Shown: positions 56,582-64,000 of the stretch, piece by piece | How positions within the stretch are numbered: position 1 is the first letter of the stretch | How the letters are laid out: each line of letters begins with the position of its first letter | Source: Williamsia sp. DF01-3 | Lineage (GTDB): Bacteria > Actinomycetota > Actinomycetes > Mycobacteriales > Mycobacteriaceae | DNA: 64,000 bases | Assembly (NCBI RefSeq): GCF_023051145.1 | Contig: NZ_JALKFS010000005.1 | Location: 2,063,733 to 2,127,732 of the forward strand | Direction of reading: 5' to 3' | Notes under the pieces: model-generated | What the model saw: the letters and a program-made list of their open reading frames with translations, nothing else | Database searches by the model: none | What the model was told of the DNA's origin: nothing | Translations under genes and position numbers: made by a program

Positions 56582-56826
56582 CGGACCTCGAGCGGGCGAT
56601 CCTCGACTTCGAGGCGCGATGGTGGCAGCAACGCGGGAACAAGGAGGCCGAGATAGTGCGGCGTTTCGAGATGTCGGCCATTCGTTACGCGCAAAAGCTG
56701 AACCAGATACTGGATAATCCAGAGGCGCTCGCGTACAACCCGATTCTGGTGAATCGGCTGCGGCGTCTACGTTCCCAGCGGGTCGCAGCCCGCGTGCAGA
56801 GAAGAGATTTGCGTGGCCAAGGATGA
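56578..56826 (+). CDS. DUF3263 protein
   Basis: 82 residues. LERAILDFEARWWQQRGNKEAEIVRRFEMSAIRYAQKLNQILDNPEALAYNP and LVNRLRRLRSQR match DUF3263, an uncharacterised HTH-like family shared by mycobacteria and their phages. Overlaps both neighbours, so part of the lysogeny operon. Likely DNA-binding. Confidence 0.85.
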   Translation: MTDLERAILDFEARWWQQRGNKEAEIVRRFEMSAIRYAQKLNQILDNPEALAYNPILVNRLRRLRSQRVAARVQRRDLRGQG

Positions 56827-57397
56827 CTTTTCGATCAACCCGAAATACCGCCGTCCTGGTTGGTATCGGGACCCACTCCCCGAATTCGATGGCCAGCGTT
56901 ATTGGGATGGCGACGAATGGACAGCACAAACGCGGCCCCGTCCGGACGGCGTTCGTTCGTCAGCGTCAGGTACGCGCACCGGTACGAGCAATACGATCGG
57001 CTGGGTCGTAGCCAGCGTCATTGGCCTCGCGCTCCTCATCTCAGTTCTTGTAGGCGCCGGGTCCGGAGGTGACGACGAGGATGCGGACGCAGCGCCCGGC
57101 AATGTGGGCGACACGACGACCGCATCACCAGCTGACCCGGTCGCCAGTAGTGACGATGACGAGACGGCGAAGAAGGCCTGCCAGAACTCGGTCAAGAATC
57201 AGCTCAAGGATCCAGACTCGGCGGAGTTTCGGTCAGTCAAGATCACGTCCCGTGACCCGGCGCAGGGGTGGACCGTGGTCGGTGAGTTCAACGCGAACAA
57301 CAGCTTTGGCGGCAAGGTCGGCTACACGGTATTCACCTGCTCGGCCACGATGAAGGACTCGGAGACAGTGACCGCGACCGCGGTACTCATGGAGTAA
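56813..57397 (+). CDS. DUF2510 membrane protein of the lysogeny operon
   Basis: 194 residues from GTG 56813. DUF2510 motif (GWYRDPLPEFDGQRYWDGDEWT at about 16-37), one membrane helix (IGWVVASVIGLALLISVLVGAG at about 63-84), a Ser/Asp-rich linker, and a C-terminal soluble domain (ACQNSVKNQLKDPDSAEFRSVKI...) resembling bacterial surface and lipoprotein-like domains. The last gene before attR, likely expressed in the lysogen, so a superinfection-exclusion or host-modifying cargo protein is plausible. Confidence 0.75.
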   Translation: MAKDDFSINPKYRRPGWYRDPLPEFDGQRYWDGDEWTAQTRPRPDGVRSSASGTRTGTSNTIGWVVASVIGLALLISVLVGAGSGGDDEDADAAPGNVGDTTTASPADPVASSDDDETAKKACQNSVKNQLKDPDSAEFRSVKITSRDPAQGWTVVGEFNANNSFGGKVGYTVFTCSATMKDSETVTATAVLME

Positions 57398-57414
57398 ATA
57401 GACGCCCGGTCTAT

Positions 57415-57522
57415 TGTTGCCTCAGGCAACACGCCCGGAGGGTTTTCCCAGGTGGATCGATATTCTGGCATCATCGTTGGGAGCGCATTCGTGCAGGTAA
57501 ACCGGTGTTTTCCCAGGTAACA
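57415..57522 (+). repeat. Probable integrase arm-type sites, right end
   Basis: AGGCAACA at 57424-57431 with its inverse TGTTGCCT overlapping at 57415-57422 (a perfect dyad GTTGCCT-C-AGGCAAC), AGGTAACA at 57515-57522, and a 12-bp direct repeat GTTTTCCCAGGT at 57442-57453 and 57507-57518. Same core motif as beside attL. Interpreted as integrase and possibly excisionase sites. Confidence 0.6.
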
Positions 57523-57524
57523 CA

Positions 57525-57551
57525 AGGGGTTCGATTCCCCTTAGCTCCACA
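57525..57551 (+). other. attR core (27 bp)
   Basis: Identical to 2268-2294. It carries only the T arm and 3' acceptor part of a tRNA-Ala, so it is not a functional tRNA gene. It marks the right prophage boundary. Confidence 0.95.
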
Positions 57552-57584
57552 GAAACACCGGGCCGAATAGGCGCCACTTACCTC

Positions 57585-57614
57585 GAAACGCTCCACCTAC
57601 AGGTGGAGCGTTTC
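57585..57614 (+). terminator. Host tRNA-Ala terminator, displaced by the prophage
   Basis: A 14-bp perfect stem (57585-57598 with 57601-57614) with a two-base AC loop ends in GCGTTTC followed by TGCTT. It is 33 bp after the attR core, so before integration it lay just after the tRNA gene. It now caps any transcript leaving the prophage to the right. Confidence 0.75.
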
Positions 57615-57832
57615 TGCTTATGTGGAGCGTTTTGCTCGGATCAGCCGCTCGAGGAGTGACCAGGGCTCTTCCTGGGTATCCGACGACAAGCAGCGTTCGG
57701 TCCAGCCCGCGATCTCCCGGCTGTGCGCATGTCCGAAGGGGCCAAAAACTTCTTCTGGTCGAAGACGTCCGCTCTGTGGGCGGTTCCGAATACCAGGAGA
57801 GGAACATACACACCCGAAAAGACGAGGTATGC

Positions 57833-58408
57833 ATGACCGACGACTTGGTGGTTTTGGCAAGCGCTGACGGGCGTCCGTGTGGAACGGCTGACCGTGCGAC
57901 CGTGCACACCTCACACACACCCCTGCATTTTGCATTCTCGTGCCACGTGATCGACGAGGGCCGCCTGCTGATGACCCGGCGTGCACTGAGCAAGCGGACA
58001 TGGCCCGGCGTGTGGACCAATTCTTTCTGTGGGCATCCGCGGCCCGGTGAATCCGTCGAGGACGCGATCTACCGTTACGCGCAACGCGAGCTGGGCATCG
58101 ATGTCGAGGATCTGCGTTGCGTGCTGCCCGAGTTCCGCTACCGGGCCGTCGATTCCAGCGGCGTGGTGGAGAACGAGATCTGTCCGGTGTTCGTCGCGAG
58201 CCCGGTGGGGGCGCTGCGGCCGGACCCGGACGAGGTCGCCGAATACGCGTGGTCCGACATCTCCGATGTGTGGGCAGTTGTCGAACGTGCGCCGTGGGCC
58301 CTGAGCCCATGGTTCGTCGAACAGATCAGGTCGATGCCCGCACCCGACCCCTACGGTCTCGACGCACATCCCAACTGGCTGCGGGCGCAGATGGAGGTCA
58401 ACCGATGA
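57833..58408 (+). CDS. idi: Isopentenyl-diphosphate delta-isomerase type I
   Basis: 191 residues from ATG 57833 (GAGG upstream). A Nudix-fold isomerase: HFAFSCHVIDEGRLLMTRRALSKRTWPGVWTNSFCGHPRPGES contains the catalytic Cys (NSFCGHP), and ENEICPVF the catalytic Glu. Converts IPP to DMAPP, feeding carotenoid and other isoprenoid synthesis. First gene of the carotenoid operon, overlapping crtB. Confidence 0.96.
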   Translation: MTDDLVVLASADGRPCGTADRATVHTSHTPLHFAFSCHVIDEGRLLMTRRALSKRTWPGVWTNSFCGHPRPGESVEDAIYRYAQRELGIDVEDLRCVLPEFRYRAVDSSGVVENEICPVFVASPVGALRPDPDEVAEYAWSDISDVWAVVERAPWALSPWFVEQIRSMPAPDPYGLDAHPNWLRAQMEVNR

Positions 58409-59364
58409 CCCTGCGAGCCGGTGGACCGAAAGCGAGGGCGAGTCGAATGGTGCAAACACGTGGGCGCATGGATGCGATGGCGCCGTATCTACGGTACGAC
58501 GCGGCAGCCGACGCCAGTGCGGCGCTGGTGATCCGTTGCTACTCTTCGTCTTTCGGTCTCGCAACCCGAATGCTTGGTGGGCAGGTGCGGCAAGACGTCC
58601 GCAACATCTACGCATTGGTACGGATAGCAGACGAAGTGGTGGACGCCCCTCGGCCCGGCCAGGACGGCGTCGACCGGCTGGTGGAGCTCGACAAGCTCGA
58701 ACAGGACACGTTCGCCGCGATCGAAACGGGATCGAGTGCCAATCTTGTTGTCCACGCGTTCGCCAGGACCGCTCGTCGAGTCGGGATCGACAGGGAACTC
58801 GTCGCGCCGTTCTTTCATTCGATGCGCACAGACCTGCAGCGCACAAAGCACGACTTCGCGAGCCTCGGAAGCTACATCTACGGCTCGGCTGAAGTGATCG
58901 GCCTGATGTGCCTGTGCGCATTCGTGGCCGGTGAACCCAACCCCTCCGGTCGCTACGCGGAACTGGCCCCTGGCGCCCAGCGCCTCGGTGCCGCATTCCA
59001 GAAGATCAACTTCCTCCGGGACTTCGGCGACGACAGCGACGGACTCGGACGGCAGTATCTTGTCGGCCTCCAACCCGACGACCTCGACGAAGAAATCTGG
59101 GGCAGCTGGCTCGACGACATCGAGATGGACCTGGCCGCGGCCGCGGAGGTCATTCCGCAGCTACCACGAGGCTGCCGCGTGGCAGTGTGTACCGCACACG
59201 ACCTGTTCGCCGAACTGACCCGGCGCCTGCGGGCGACGACGGCGGCGCAAGCTCGGCTGACCAGGGTGCGCGTGCCCACGCCGGAGAAGGCGCGCATCGC
59301 GGCGAGAGCAGCGCTGCGCCGTGGGCGACCTCACGACATCGATACGGAGAACAGCTTCAAGTGA
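58405..59364 (+). CDS. crtB: Phytoene synthase
   Basis: 319 residues from ATG 58405, overlapping idi by four bases. First Asp motif in IYALVRIADEVVDAP; second in KINFLRDFGDDSDGLGRQYL; RCYSSSFGLATRML at the N-terminus is the squalene/phytoene synthase signature. Joins two GGPP into phytoene. Stop overlaps crtI start (GTGA). Confidence 0.94.
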   Translation: MTLRAGGPKARASRMVQTRGRMDAMAPYLRYDAAADASAALVIRCYSSSFGLATRMLGGQVRQDVRNIYALVRIADEVVDAPRPGQDGVDRLVELDKLEQDTFAAIETGSSANLVVHAFARTARRVGIDRELVAPFFHSMRTDLQRTKHDFASLGSYIYGSAEVIGLMCLCAFVAGEPNPSGRYAELAPGAQRLGAAFQKINFLRDFGDDSDGLGRQYLVGLQPDDLDEEIWGSWLDDIEMDLAAAAEVIPQLPRGCRVAVCTAHDLFAELTRRLRATTAAQARLTRVRVPTPEKARIAARAALRRGRPHDIDTENSFK

Positions 59365-60956
59365 CCGCACCATCGAAAAAAGTAGTCATCATCGGCGGTG
59401 GTGTTGCGGGGCTGGCCACCGCTGCCCTGTTGGCCCATGACGGCCACGACGTCGAATTGGTCGAGAAGAACGATGATCTCGGTGGCCGTGCCGGTTCCTG
59501 GGAGCATGAGGGATTCCGTTTCGACACCGGGCCGTCGTGGTGGCTGATGCCCGAGGTGTTCGACCACTTCTTCGACCTGCTCGGGACATCCACCGAGGAG
59601 CAGGTCGACTTGGTTCGTCTCGAACCGGGCTATCGGGTGTTCTTCGAGGGCGCCGACGAGAAGATCGATGTCGAAGGTGACGAAGAACGTAACCGGGCAC
59701 TGTTCGAGAGCATCGAGCCAGGTGCCGGAGCGGGATTGGGCGACTACCTCGACTCCGCCCGGCATGCCTACGACATCGCCGTCAAACGTTTCCTCTACAC
59801 GAGTTTCGATTCACCGCGAGCCTTTCTCGGCCGAGACGTGCTGCGCAACGCGCCAAAGCTGGCCGAGCTGCTCACCAGGTCCTTGCAATCATTTGTCTCG
59901 CAACGATTCTCGGATCGACGACTCCAACAGGTTCTCGGCTACCCGGCGGTGTTCCTCGGGTCTTCCCCGGAACGCACCCCGGCCATCTACCACCTCATGA
60001 GCTGGCTCGATCTCGCTGACGGGGTCCGTTACCCCGACGGGGGTTTCACCACGTTTGTCGAGGCGCTGTCCAGGCTGGCGGCCGACAACGGGGTGCGACT
60101 GCACACCGGTACGGCTGCGACCGCAATTCTCACCCGCCCGCGGGCCGATGGCAGGCGGGGTCGCCGGGCAATCGGGCGACGCCGCGACGAGGTTGTCGGG
60201 GTGCGGGTCGCCGACGGCCATGGGACTCAACGAGATATCGCGGCCGACATCGTCGTGGGCGCCGCGGACCTGCATCACGTGGAGACCCGGCTGTTGCCGG
60301 AGCATCTGCAGACGTTCCCTCAACGGTGGTGGGACAAGGCGACTTCGGGGCCCGGCGCTGTCCTGGCGTATCTGGGTGTGCAGGGGAGCCTTCCTGAATT
60401 GGCTCATCATTCGCTGTTCTTCACCGACGACTGGACAACCAACTTCGACGCGATCTTCGAGTCCCCGACGCACATGCCGGATCCCGCATCGCTGTACGTG
60501 TGCCGCCCGTCCGCGACAGACGACTCGGTGGCGCCCGCAGATCACGAGAACATCTTCATCTTGGTGCCCTCGCCTCCGGATCCCGGTCTGGGACATGGGG
60601 GCATCGACGGAGCCGGCGCTCCCGACATCGAGAAGGTCGTGGACCAGGCTGTTGCGTCGATCGCCTCGTGGGCGGACATCCCGGATCTCGCCGAGCGGAT
60701 CGTCGTCCGGCGGTCGGTGGGGCCTGCCGACTTCGTCGACAACGTCAACTCGTGGTCGGGTGGTGCACTCGGTCCGGCGCATACGTTGCGGCAGAGTGCT
60801 TTTCTGCGCGCCACCAACCGCTCCCGCAAGGTCGAGGGCCTGTTCTATGCCGGGTCGAGTACCCGCCCCGGCATCGGTCTGCCGATGTGTTTGATCAGCG
60901 CCGAGCTCATCCGCAAACGCCTCAAGGGAGACCGGACCGTCGGTCCGTCACACTGA
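59361..60956 (+). CDS. crtI: Phytoene desaturase (CrtI family)
   Basis: 531 residues from GTG 59361. N-terminal Rossmann motif VVIIGGGVAGLATAALLAHDGHDVELVEKNDDLGGRAGS binds FAD; FRFDTGPSWWLMPEVFDHFF is typical of CrtI; the C-terminus has GLFYAGSSTRPGIGLPMCLISAELI. Dehydrogenates phytoene toward lycopene or neurosporene. No crtY cyclase is seen in the window. Confidence 0.95.
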   Translation: MTAPSKKVVIIGGGVAGLATAALLAHDGHDVELVEKNDDLGGRAGSWEHEGFRFDTGPSWWLMPEVFDHFFDLLGTSTEEQVDLVRLEPGYRVFFEGADEKIDVEGDEERNRALFESIEPGAGAGLGDYLDSARHAYDIAVKRFLYTSFDSPRAFLGRDVLRNAPKLAELLTRSLQSFVSQRFSDRRLQQVLGYPAVFLGSSPERTPAIYHLMSWLDLADGVRYPDGGFTTFVEALSRLAADNGVRLHTGTAATAILTRPRADGRRGRRAIGRRRDEVVGVRVADGHGTQRDIAADIVVGAADLHHVETRLLPEHLQTFPQRWWDKATSGPGAVLAYLGVQGSLPELAHHSLFFTDDWTTNFDAIFESPTHMPDPASLYVCRPSATDDSVAPADHENIFILVPSPPDPGLGHGGIDGAGAPDIEKVVDQAVASIASWADIPDLAERIVVRRSVGPADFVDNVNSWSGGALGPAHTLRQSAFLRATNRSRKVEGLFYAGSSTRPGIGLPMCLISAELIRKRLKGDRTVGPSH

Positions 60957-60996
60957 CGTCGGCCCGTCACGCCGACACGCGCATCGAAGAGATCGC

Positions 60997-62112
60997 TCAG
61001 GCTTGGCGCCAGACACACTTTTTGATGAGGGTGGTCAGAGCCTGCCGGGTCACGGCGTCCACCGGCAGTGCGTGCACGATTTCCATTGCGTCGCTTGTGA
61101 GTTCACCGATCCGCGCTTCGATGGCCTGATCGGCACGGGTGTCGGTGAGCACCGAACGCACGGCCTCCAGGTCGGCGTCGGTCAGTTCGGGATTGCCCAG
61201 CGAGCGCCTGAGGATGTCCTTCTGTGCGTTGTCGGCACGCGACTCGGCGACTGCCATCAGCAGGGTGCGCTTGCCCTCACGGACATCGTCGATCGCAGGT
61301 TTCCCGGTGATCTGGGGGTCACCGAACACACCCAGGAGATCGTCACGCAGCTGGAAGGCTTCGCCGGCGGTCAGCCCGATCTGGTCGTAGAGGTGCAGGA
61401 GCGTGTCATCGGCGCCGGCGATCGCGCCACCGAGTCGGAGCGGATGGCTGATCGTGTACTTGGCGCTCTTCAATCGGAGGATGAGGTCGGCGCGGCGGCG
61501 GGAGGTGGCGGACTCGGTCTGGCTGAGCATGTCGAGGTATTGGCCCGCATAGGCCTCGTCGCGCATCTGCGACCAGATGGCTCGAACCGCGCGGCGTGAC
61601 CGCGGATCGAGAGTGTCGGTGGCCATCGCGGACAAGTCGTCGGACCACGACAGGCACATGTCGCCGACCAGGATGGCAGCCGCCGAGCCGTGTTCGTCAC
61701 CGTCGCCGAGTCGTTGCTGTCGCGCGTGTTCGGCCGTGAAGTGGCGGTGCATCGTGGGCAGGCCGCGCCTGGTGTCGCTGTTGTCCATCAGGTCGTCGTG
61801 CACGAGTGCGGCGAAGTGGAAGAGCTCGATCGCCGCTGCCATCTCGGCGACGCCGGCAGCCAGTTCGCCTCCGGTCACACCGTATGAACCCCACATGCAG
61901 AACTGAGCGCGCAACCGTTTCCCGCGGTCCAGGCTGTCGGTGACGGCCGTGGCCAGGGGTGTGACCTCCGCGCTCAGATCACTCATCGCGGCCGAGTGGT
62001 CGGAGACATGGGCGGTGAGCACGGCGTTGACAGCAGTGACGATCTCGTGGCTTCGGTCCTGGAGCAGATCGTTCGAGATCGGCGCCTCGGTGTGTTGATC
62101 TACTGACGTCAT
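60997..62112 (-). CDS. crtE: Geranylgeranyl diphosphate synthase (polyprenyl synthetase)
   Basis: 371 residues from ATG 62112. First Asp-rich motif LVHDDLMDNSDTRRG near 106, second FQLRDDLLGVFGD near 248; a GKRLRAQF signature precedes the first. Makes the C20 precursor for CrtB. Convergent with crtI. Length and sequence suit actinobacterial GGPP synthase; other idsA-type prenyl synthases are possible. Confidence 0.88.
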   Translation of the reverse strand: MTSVDQHTEAPISNDLLQDRSHEIVTAVNAVLTAHVSDHSAAMSDLSAEVTPLATAVTDSLDRGKRLRAQFCMWGSYGVTGGELAAGVAEMAAAIELFHFAALVHDDLMDNSDTRRGLPTMHRHFTAEHARQQRLGDGDEHGSAAAILVGDMCLSWSDDLSAMATDTLDPRSRRAVRAIWSQMRDEAYAGQYLDMLSQTESATSRRRADLILRLKSAKYTISHPLRLGGAIAGADDTLLHLYDQIGLTAGEAFQLRDDLLGVFGDPQITGKPAIDDVREGKRTLLMAVAESRADNAQKDILRRSLGNPELTDADLEAVRSVLTDTRADQAIEARIGELTSDAMEIVHALPVDAVTRQALTTLIKKCVWRQA

Positions 62113-62255
62113 GTGGCCCTCTCCGTCCCCGAGCGGCGATCAAACTGTTGAGTCGTTGCATTGGTTGCTTCGGAACAGAACACGAATCGGATGGGTGGTC
62201 GGCGCATCGATCGATGGCCGGTTTCACACAGACACCGCTCCCGGAGGCGACCAGG

Positions 62256-63038
62256 TCACTGAGCTTCGGGTACGTGGGCCGTGACAAGCCAGGCCCGCGC
62301 GTCGAACCAGACACCGTCTGCACGTAGGCGGCTCGCCAGCATGTCTCGCAAACGCCCCATCGCCTGTTCCGCCTCGAGCGGACTCAGCCCTGCCATCGTG
62401 CCGGCAACGTTCGCGAAGCCACCGACCCAGTCGAGGGCGGCGTGGACATTTCTGCCGTAGAAGACCGGCGCATGGACGCCGTCGACGACGACGTCGACAA
62501 ACCCGGCATCGCTCATGATCGCCGTGACCGTTGATGGATCGGCGAGTGAGAATGCATCAGGTACCTGGCCGGGGCCGCGGCCGGTTGCAGCGAGGGCGCG
62601 AGCGATCGCCGAACTCCATTCGTTGTGCTCGCGTGCCTGCCACACGAGCATGGCCAGCCGCCCGCCCGGCCGTATCGCGCGTCCGATGTTGGTGAACGCT
62701 GCGACCGGGTCGTCGAAGAACATGGTTCCGAAGCGACTGATCGCCACATCGAAGCCGGCCGGTGTGAACGGATGGGTCTGTGCGTCCGCGACCTCGAACG
62801 TCACGGTCGAAAGTTGCTCGGCATCAGCGATCTCGCGGGCTCGCTCGATGGCTGACTCGGAGATGTCGATCCCGAAGGCATTGCGGGCGTGCGCTGTTCG
62901 CGCCGCCCGGCGCGTGGAGTGTCCGGTTCCACACCCGATGTCGAGAACGCGGTCGCCTGCTGTGACCGCGCAGGCCCGATGCAGTGGTTCGTCGTAGAGC
63001 GACAACTCGGCGTCGTAACCGTCGTAGATGTCTGTCAT
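62256..63038 (-). CDS. SAM-dependent methyltransferase, class I
   Basis: 260 residues from ATG 63038, overlapping the hydrolase stop. SAM motif VLDIGCGTGHSTRRAAR near 30; FGIDISESAIERARE motif II; later GGRLAMLVWQAREHNEW. Resembles UbiE/Coq5-like methyltransferases of unknown substrate. Co-operonic with the alpha/beta hydrolase, perhaps modifying lipid or terpenoid substrates. Confidence 0.85.
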   Translation of the reverse strand: MTDIYDGYDAELSLYDEPLHRACAVTAGDRVLDIGCGTGHSTRRAARTAHARNAFGIDISESAIERAREIADAEQLSTVTFEVADAQTHPFTPAGFDVAISRFGTMFFDDPVAAFTNIGRAIRPGGRLAMLVWQAREHNEWSSAIARALAATGRGPGQVPDAFSLADPSTVTAIMSDAGFVDVVVDGVHAPVFYGRNVHAALDWVGGFANVAGTMAGLSPLEAEQAMGRLRDMLASRLRADGVWFDARAWLVTAHVPEAQ

Positions 63039-63742
63039 GGCAGCACCTGTCCGCCGTTCTCCTGCCCGACGCTCGCAGGCGCCAGGCACTGCTCGGCCGC
63101 GAAGGTGTGGAGGCGGTCTGCCAAGTCGAGTGGTCGACTCAGCGCGGGGGTGTGTCCGCCGTCCATCTCGTCCGGGGTGATGCCGAGTCGCTCGGTGACC
63201 ACCCGGCGTAGGTAGGCAGCAGGGAACACCCGGTCCTCCCGGCAGATCAGCACTCGAGTGGGGACATCAGGCCAGGCACGCATAGGTGTCGGTTCCTCGG
63301 CCCGCGCCTCGGACTCATCGCGACCCTTCGCCACGGCCTGCGCGGCCAACTCCGGCGGCACGTCGTGATAGAACAGCGCGACAACATCGTCGTGGTGCGT
63401 GCGCTTTTCGTCGCCGAGGCGGGTGTTGGTGAAGTAATCGCCGGGCGCCTCACCGGCGGTCGGGATCATCGGCGCGACCAGAACGAGCAACTCGACGGCG
63501 ACCCGCTCACAGACGAGGGGAGCGGTGAGACCGCCCGCCGAATGCGCTACGACAACGATGTCGGACCGATCGCCCACCGCAGCGGCAATCGTGTCGGCAT
63601 ACTCGGCCACGCCGGCCGAGTCGTCTCCGCAGGGCAGATCAGGTGCCACGGTGTCGTGTCCCCGCGTGCGTAGATCGGATTCCACGAGGTGCCAATACCA
63701 GCCGACGTCCCCGGCCCCGTGGATGAACGCGAAGGTGGCCAC
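63035..63742 (-). CDS. Alpha/beta hydrolase
   Basis: 235 residues from GTG 63742, with AGGAAGG upstream. FIHGAGDVGWYWHLV near 5; nucleophile elbow VVVAHSAGGLTAPL; acid in RVLICREDRVFP; His in MDGGHTPALS. Typical esterase of the actinobacterial HNL-like or MhpC group. Overlaps the methyltransferase start. Confidence 0.88.
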   Translation of the reverse strand: MATFAFIHGAGDVGWYWHLVESDLRTRGHDTVAPDLPCGDDSAGVAEYADTIAAAVGDRSDIVVVAHSAGGLTAPLVCERVAVELLVLVAPMIPTAGEAPGDYFTNTRLGDEKRTHHDDVVALFYHDVPPELAAQAVAKGRDESEARAEEPTPMRAWPDVPTRVLICREDRVFPAAYLRRVVTERLGITPDEMDGGHTPALSRPLDLADRLHTFAAEQCLAPASVGQENGGQVLP

Positions 63743-63860
63743 GGTTTCCTTCCTCTGCTCGATCGGAGTGCGTCCCGGCCCGGCACCCACGCTGCCGGTT
63801 CATGGCGTGCGCCACGGTGCGGTCGGGTTTGCGAGTCGCAGATCGGAGGTATCAGTACTC

Positions 63861-64000
63861 ATGCGGCCCGTGTTTTCCCGTGAAGAAGCGTATGCCGGTT
63901 GGTCGCGTCTGCATGGCGGTATCGATCCCCGGAGTTCGATGTGGATCAGCGGCTGGGTTCGTATCGCTCACACATGCGCGACCCCGCTGGTGCGCGCAGG
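63861..64000 (+). CDS. CDP-alcohol phosphatidyltransferase, N-terminal part
   Basis: Starts ATG 63861 and runs off the right edge; 46 residues visible (REEAYAGWSRLHGGIDPRSSMWISGWVRIAHTCATPLVRAG). This opening is typical of actinobacterial CDP-alcohol phosphatidyltransferase proteins before the first membrane helix. The catalytic motif lies outside the window. Confidence 0.6.
   Translation, partial: MRPVFSREEAYAGWSRLHGGIDPRSSMWISGWVRIAHTCATPLVRA

Larger units (their letters stand above)
2268..57551. mobile_element. Complete siphovirus-type prophage integrated at tRNA-Ala
   Basis: Bounded by a 27-bp identical repeat at the tRNA 3' end. It contains integrase, repressor, antirepressor, recombination, DNA modification, packaging, head, tail, lysis and fibre modules in normal actinophage order. 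The tail module has tube protein, frameshifted chaperone and tape measure, and there is no contractile sheath, so it is siphovirus-like. Lysin B and LGFP repeats in lysin A point to a host with a mycolate envelope. It appears complete apart from several single-base frameshifts that may be sequence errors. Confidence 0.95.

Noticed and set aside
2418-57397. Insertion sequence or transposase in the prophage
   Set aside because: I looked for DDE or HUH transposase patterns and terminal repeats and saw none.
57525-57551. Second tRNA-Ala gene
   Set aside because: Only the 3' part is present; no anticodon or D arm. It is attR.
57911-58996. 361-residue minus-strand open frame across idi and crtB
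   Set aside because: Antisense shadow of two well-identified genes.

Overview
The window is about 66% GC actinobacterial DNA, most likely from a fast-growing, pigmented Mycobacterium (Mycolicibacterium). The evidence is the glp - rimJ-like - glpR - tRNA-Ala order at the left, a carotenoid cluster at the right, and phage genes specific for a mycolic-acid wall (lysin B, LGFP-repeat lysin A, DUF3263, WhiB). No species can be named from the sequence alone.

Layout. Bases 1-2219 are chromosome: the end of glp, a GNAT acetyltransferase broken by one base, and glpR. A tRNA-Ala(CGC) gene at 2220-2292 is the attachment site. A 27-bp direct repeat (2268-2294 and 57525-57551) bounds a complete prophage of about 55.3 kb. 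From 57552 the chromosome resumes with the old tRNA terminator, then idi-crtB-crtI, a convergent GGPP synthase, a hydrolase-methyltransferase pair and a partial phosphatidyltransferase.

Prophage organisation. Beside attL lie a tyrosine integrase (2418-3521, +), a small HTH gene and a second tyrosine recombinase (3717-4631, -), then a noncoding regulatory region and small zinc-ribbon genes. An accessory island of mixed orientation (6.9-9.7 kb) holds unrecognised genes. From 9744 to 55094 almost everything is on the minus strand and reads right to left as one long early-to-late programme: antirepressors and HTH genes (53-55 kb), small early genes, RecE/RecT-type recombination (47-49.5 kb), WhiB and regulators, a C5-methyltransferase / SNF2-like helicase / N-methyltransferase trio, an Arr-like ADP-ribosyltransferase candidate, a replication-type protein, RusA, an Acb2-like candidate anti-defence protein, HNH nuclease, terminase, portal, protease, capsid, connectors, tail tube, frameshifted tail chaperone, a 1717-residue tape measure, baseplate, lysin A, holin, lysin B and tail fibres. 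Rightward from 55.3 kb runs the lysogeny operon: HTH repressor, ImmA-like metallopeptidase, DUF3263 protein and a DUF2510 membrane protein, ending at attR. It is a siphovirus of the HK97-like actinophage type.

Sequence quality. Four genes are each broken by one missing base in a G or C run (rimJ, prohead protease, the replication-type gene, a zinc-binding gene). A fifth (recT-like) looks shifted, and one terminator hairpin has arms of 5 C against 6 G. All defects have the same sign, which suggests homopolymer under-calling in this assembly rather than real pseudogenes. This should be settled before calling the prophage defective. A separate early gene carries an in-frame amber codon that homopolymer loss does not explain.

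Best candidates for new biology: the Arr-like enzyme at 40959-41378, the Acb2-like protein at 37950-38276, the two-TM/coiled-coil/zinc-ribbon protein at 8148-9281 with its neighbours, the double-recombinase left end, and the DUF6745 protein carrying 28 copies of a four-residue repeat.
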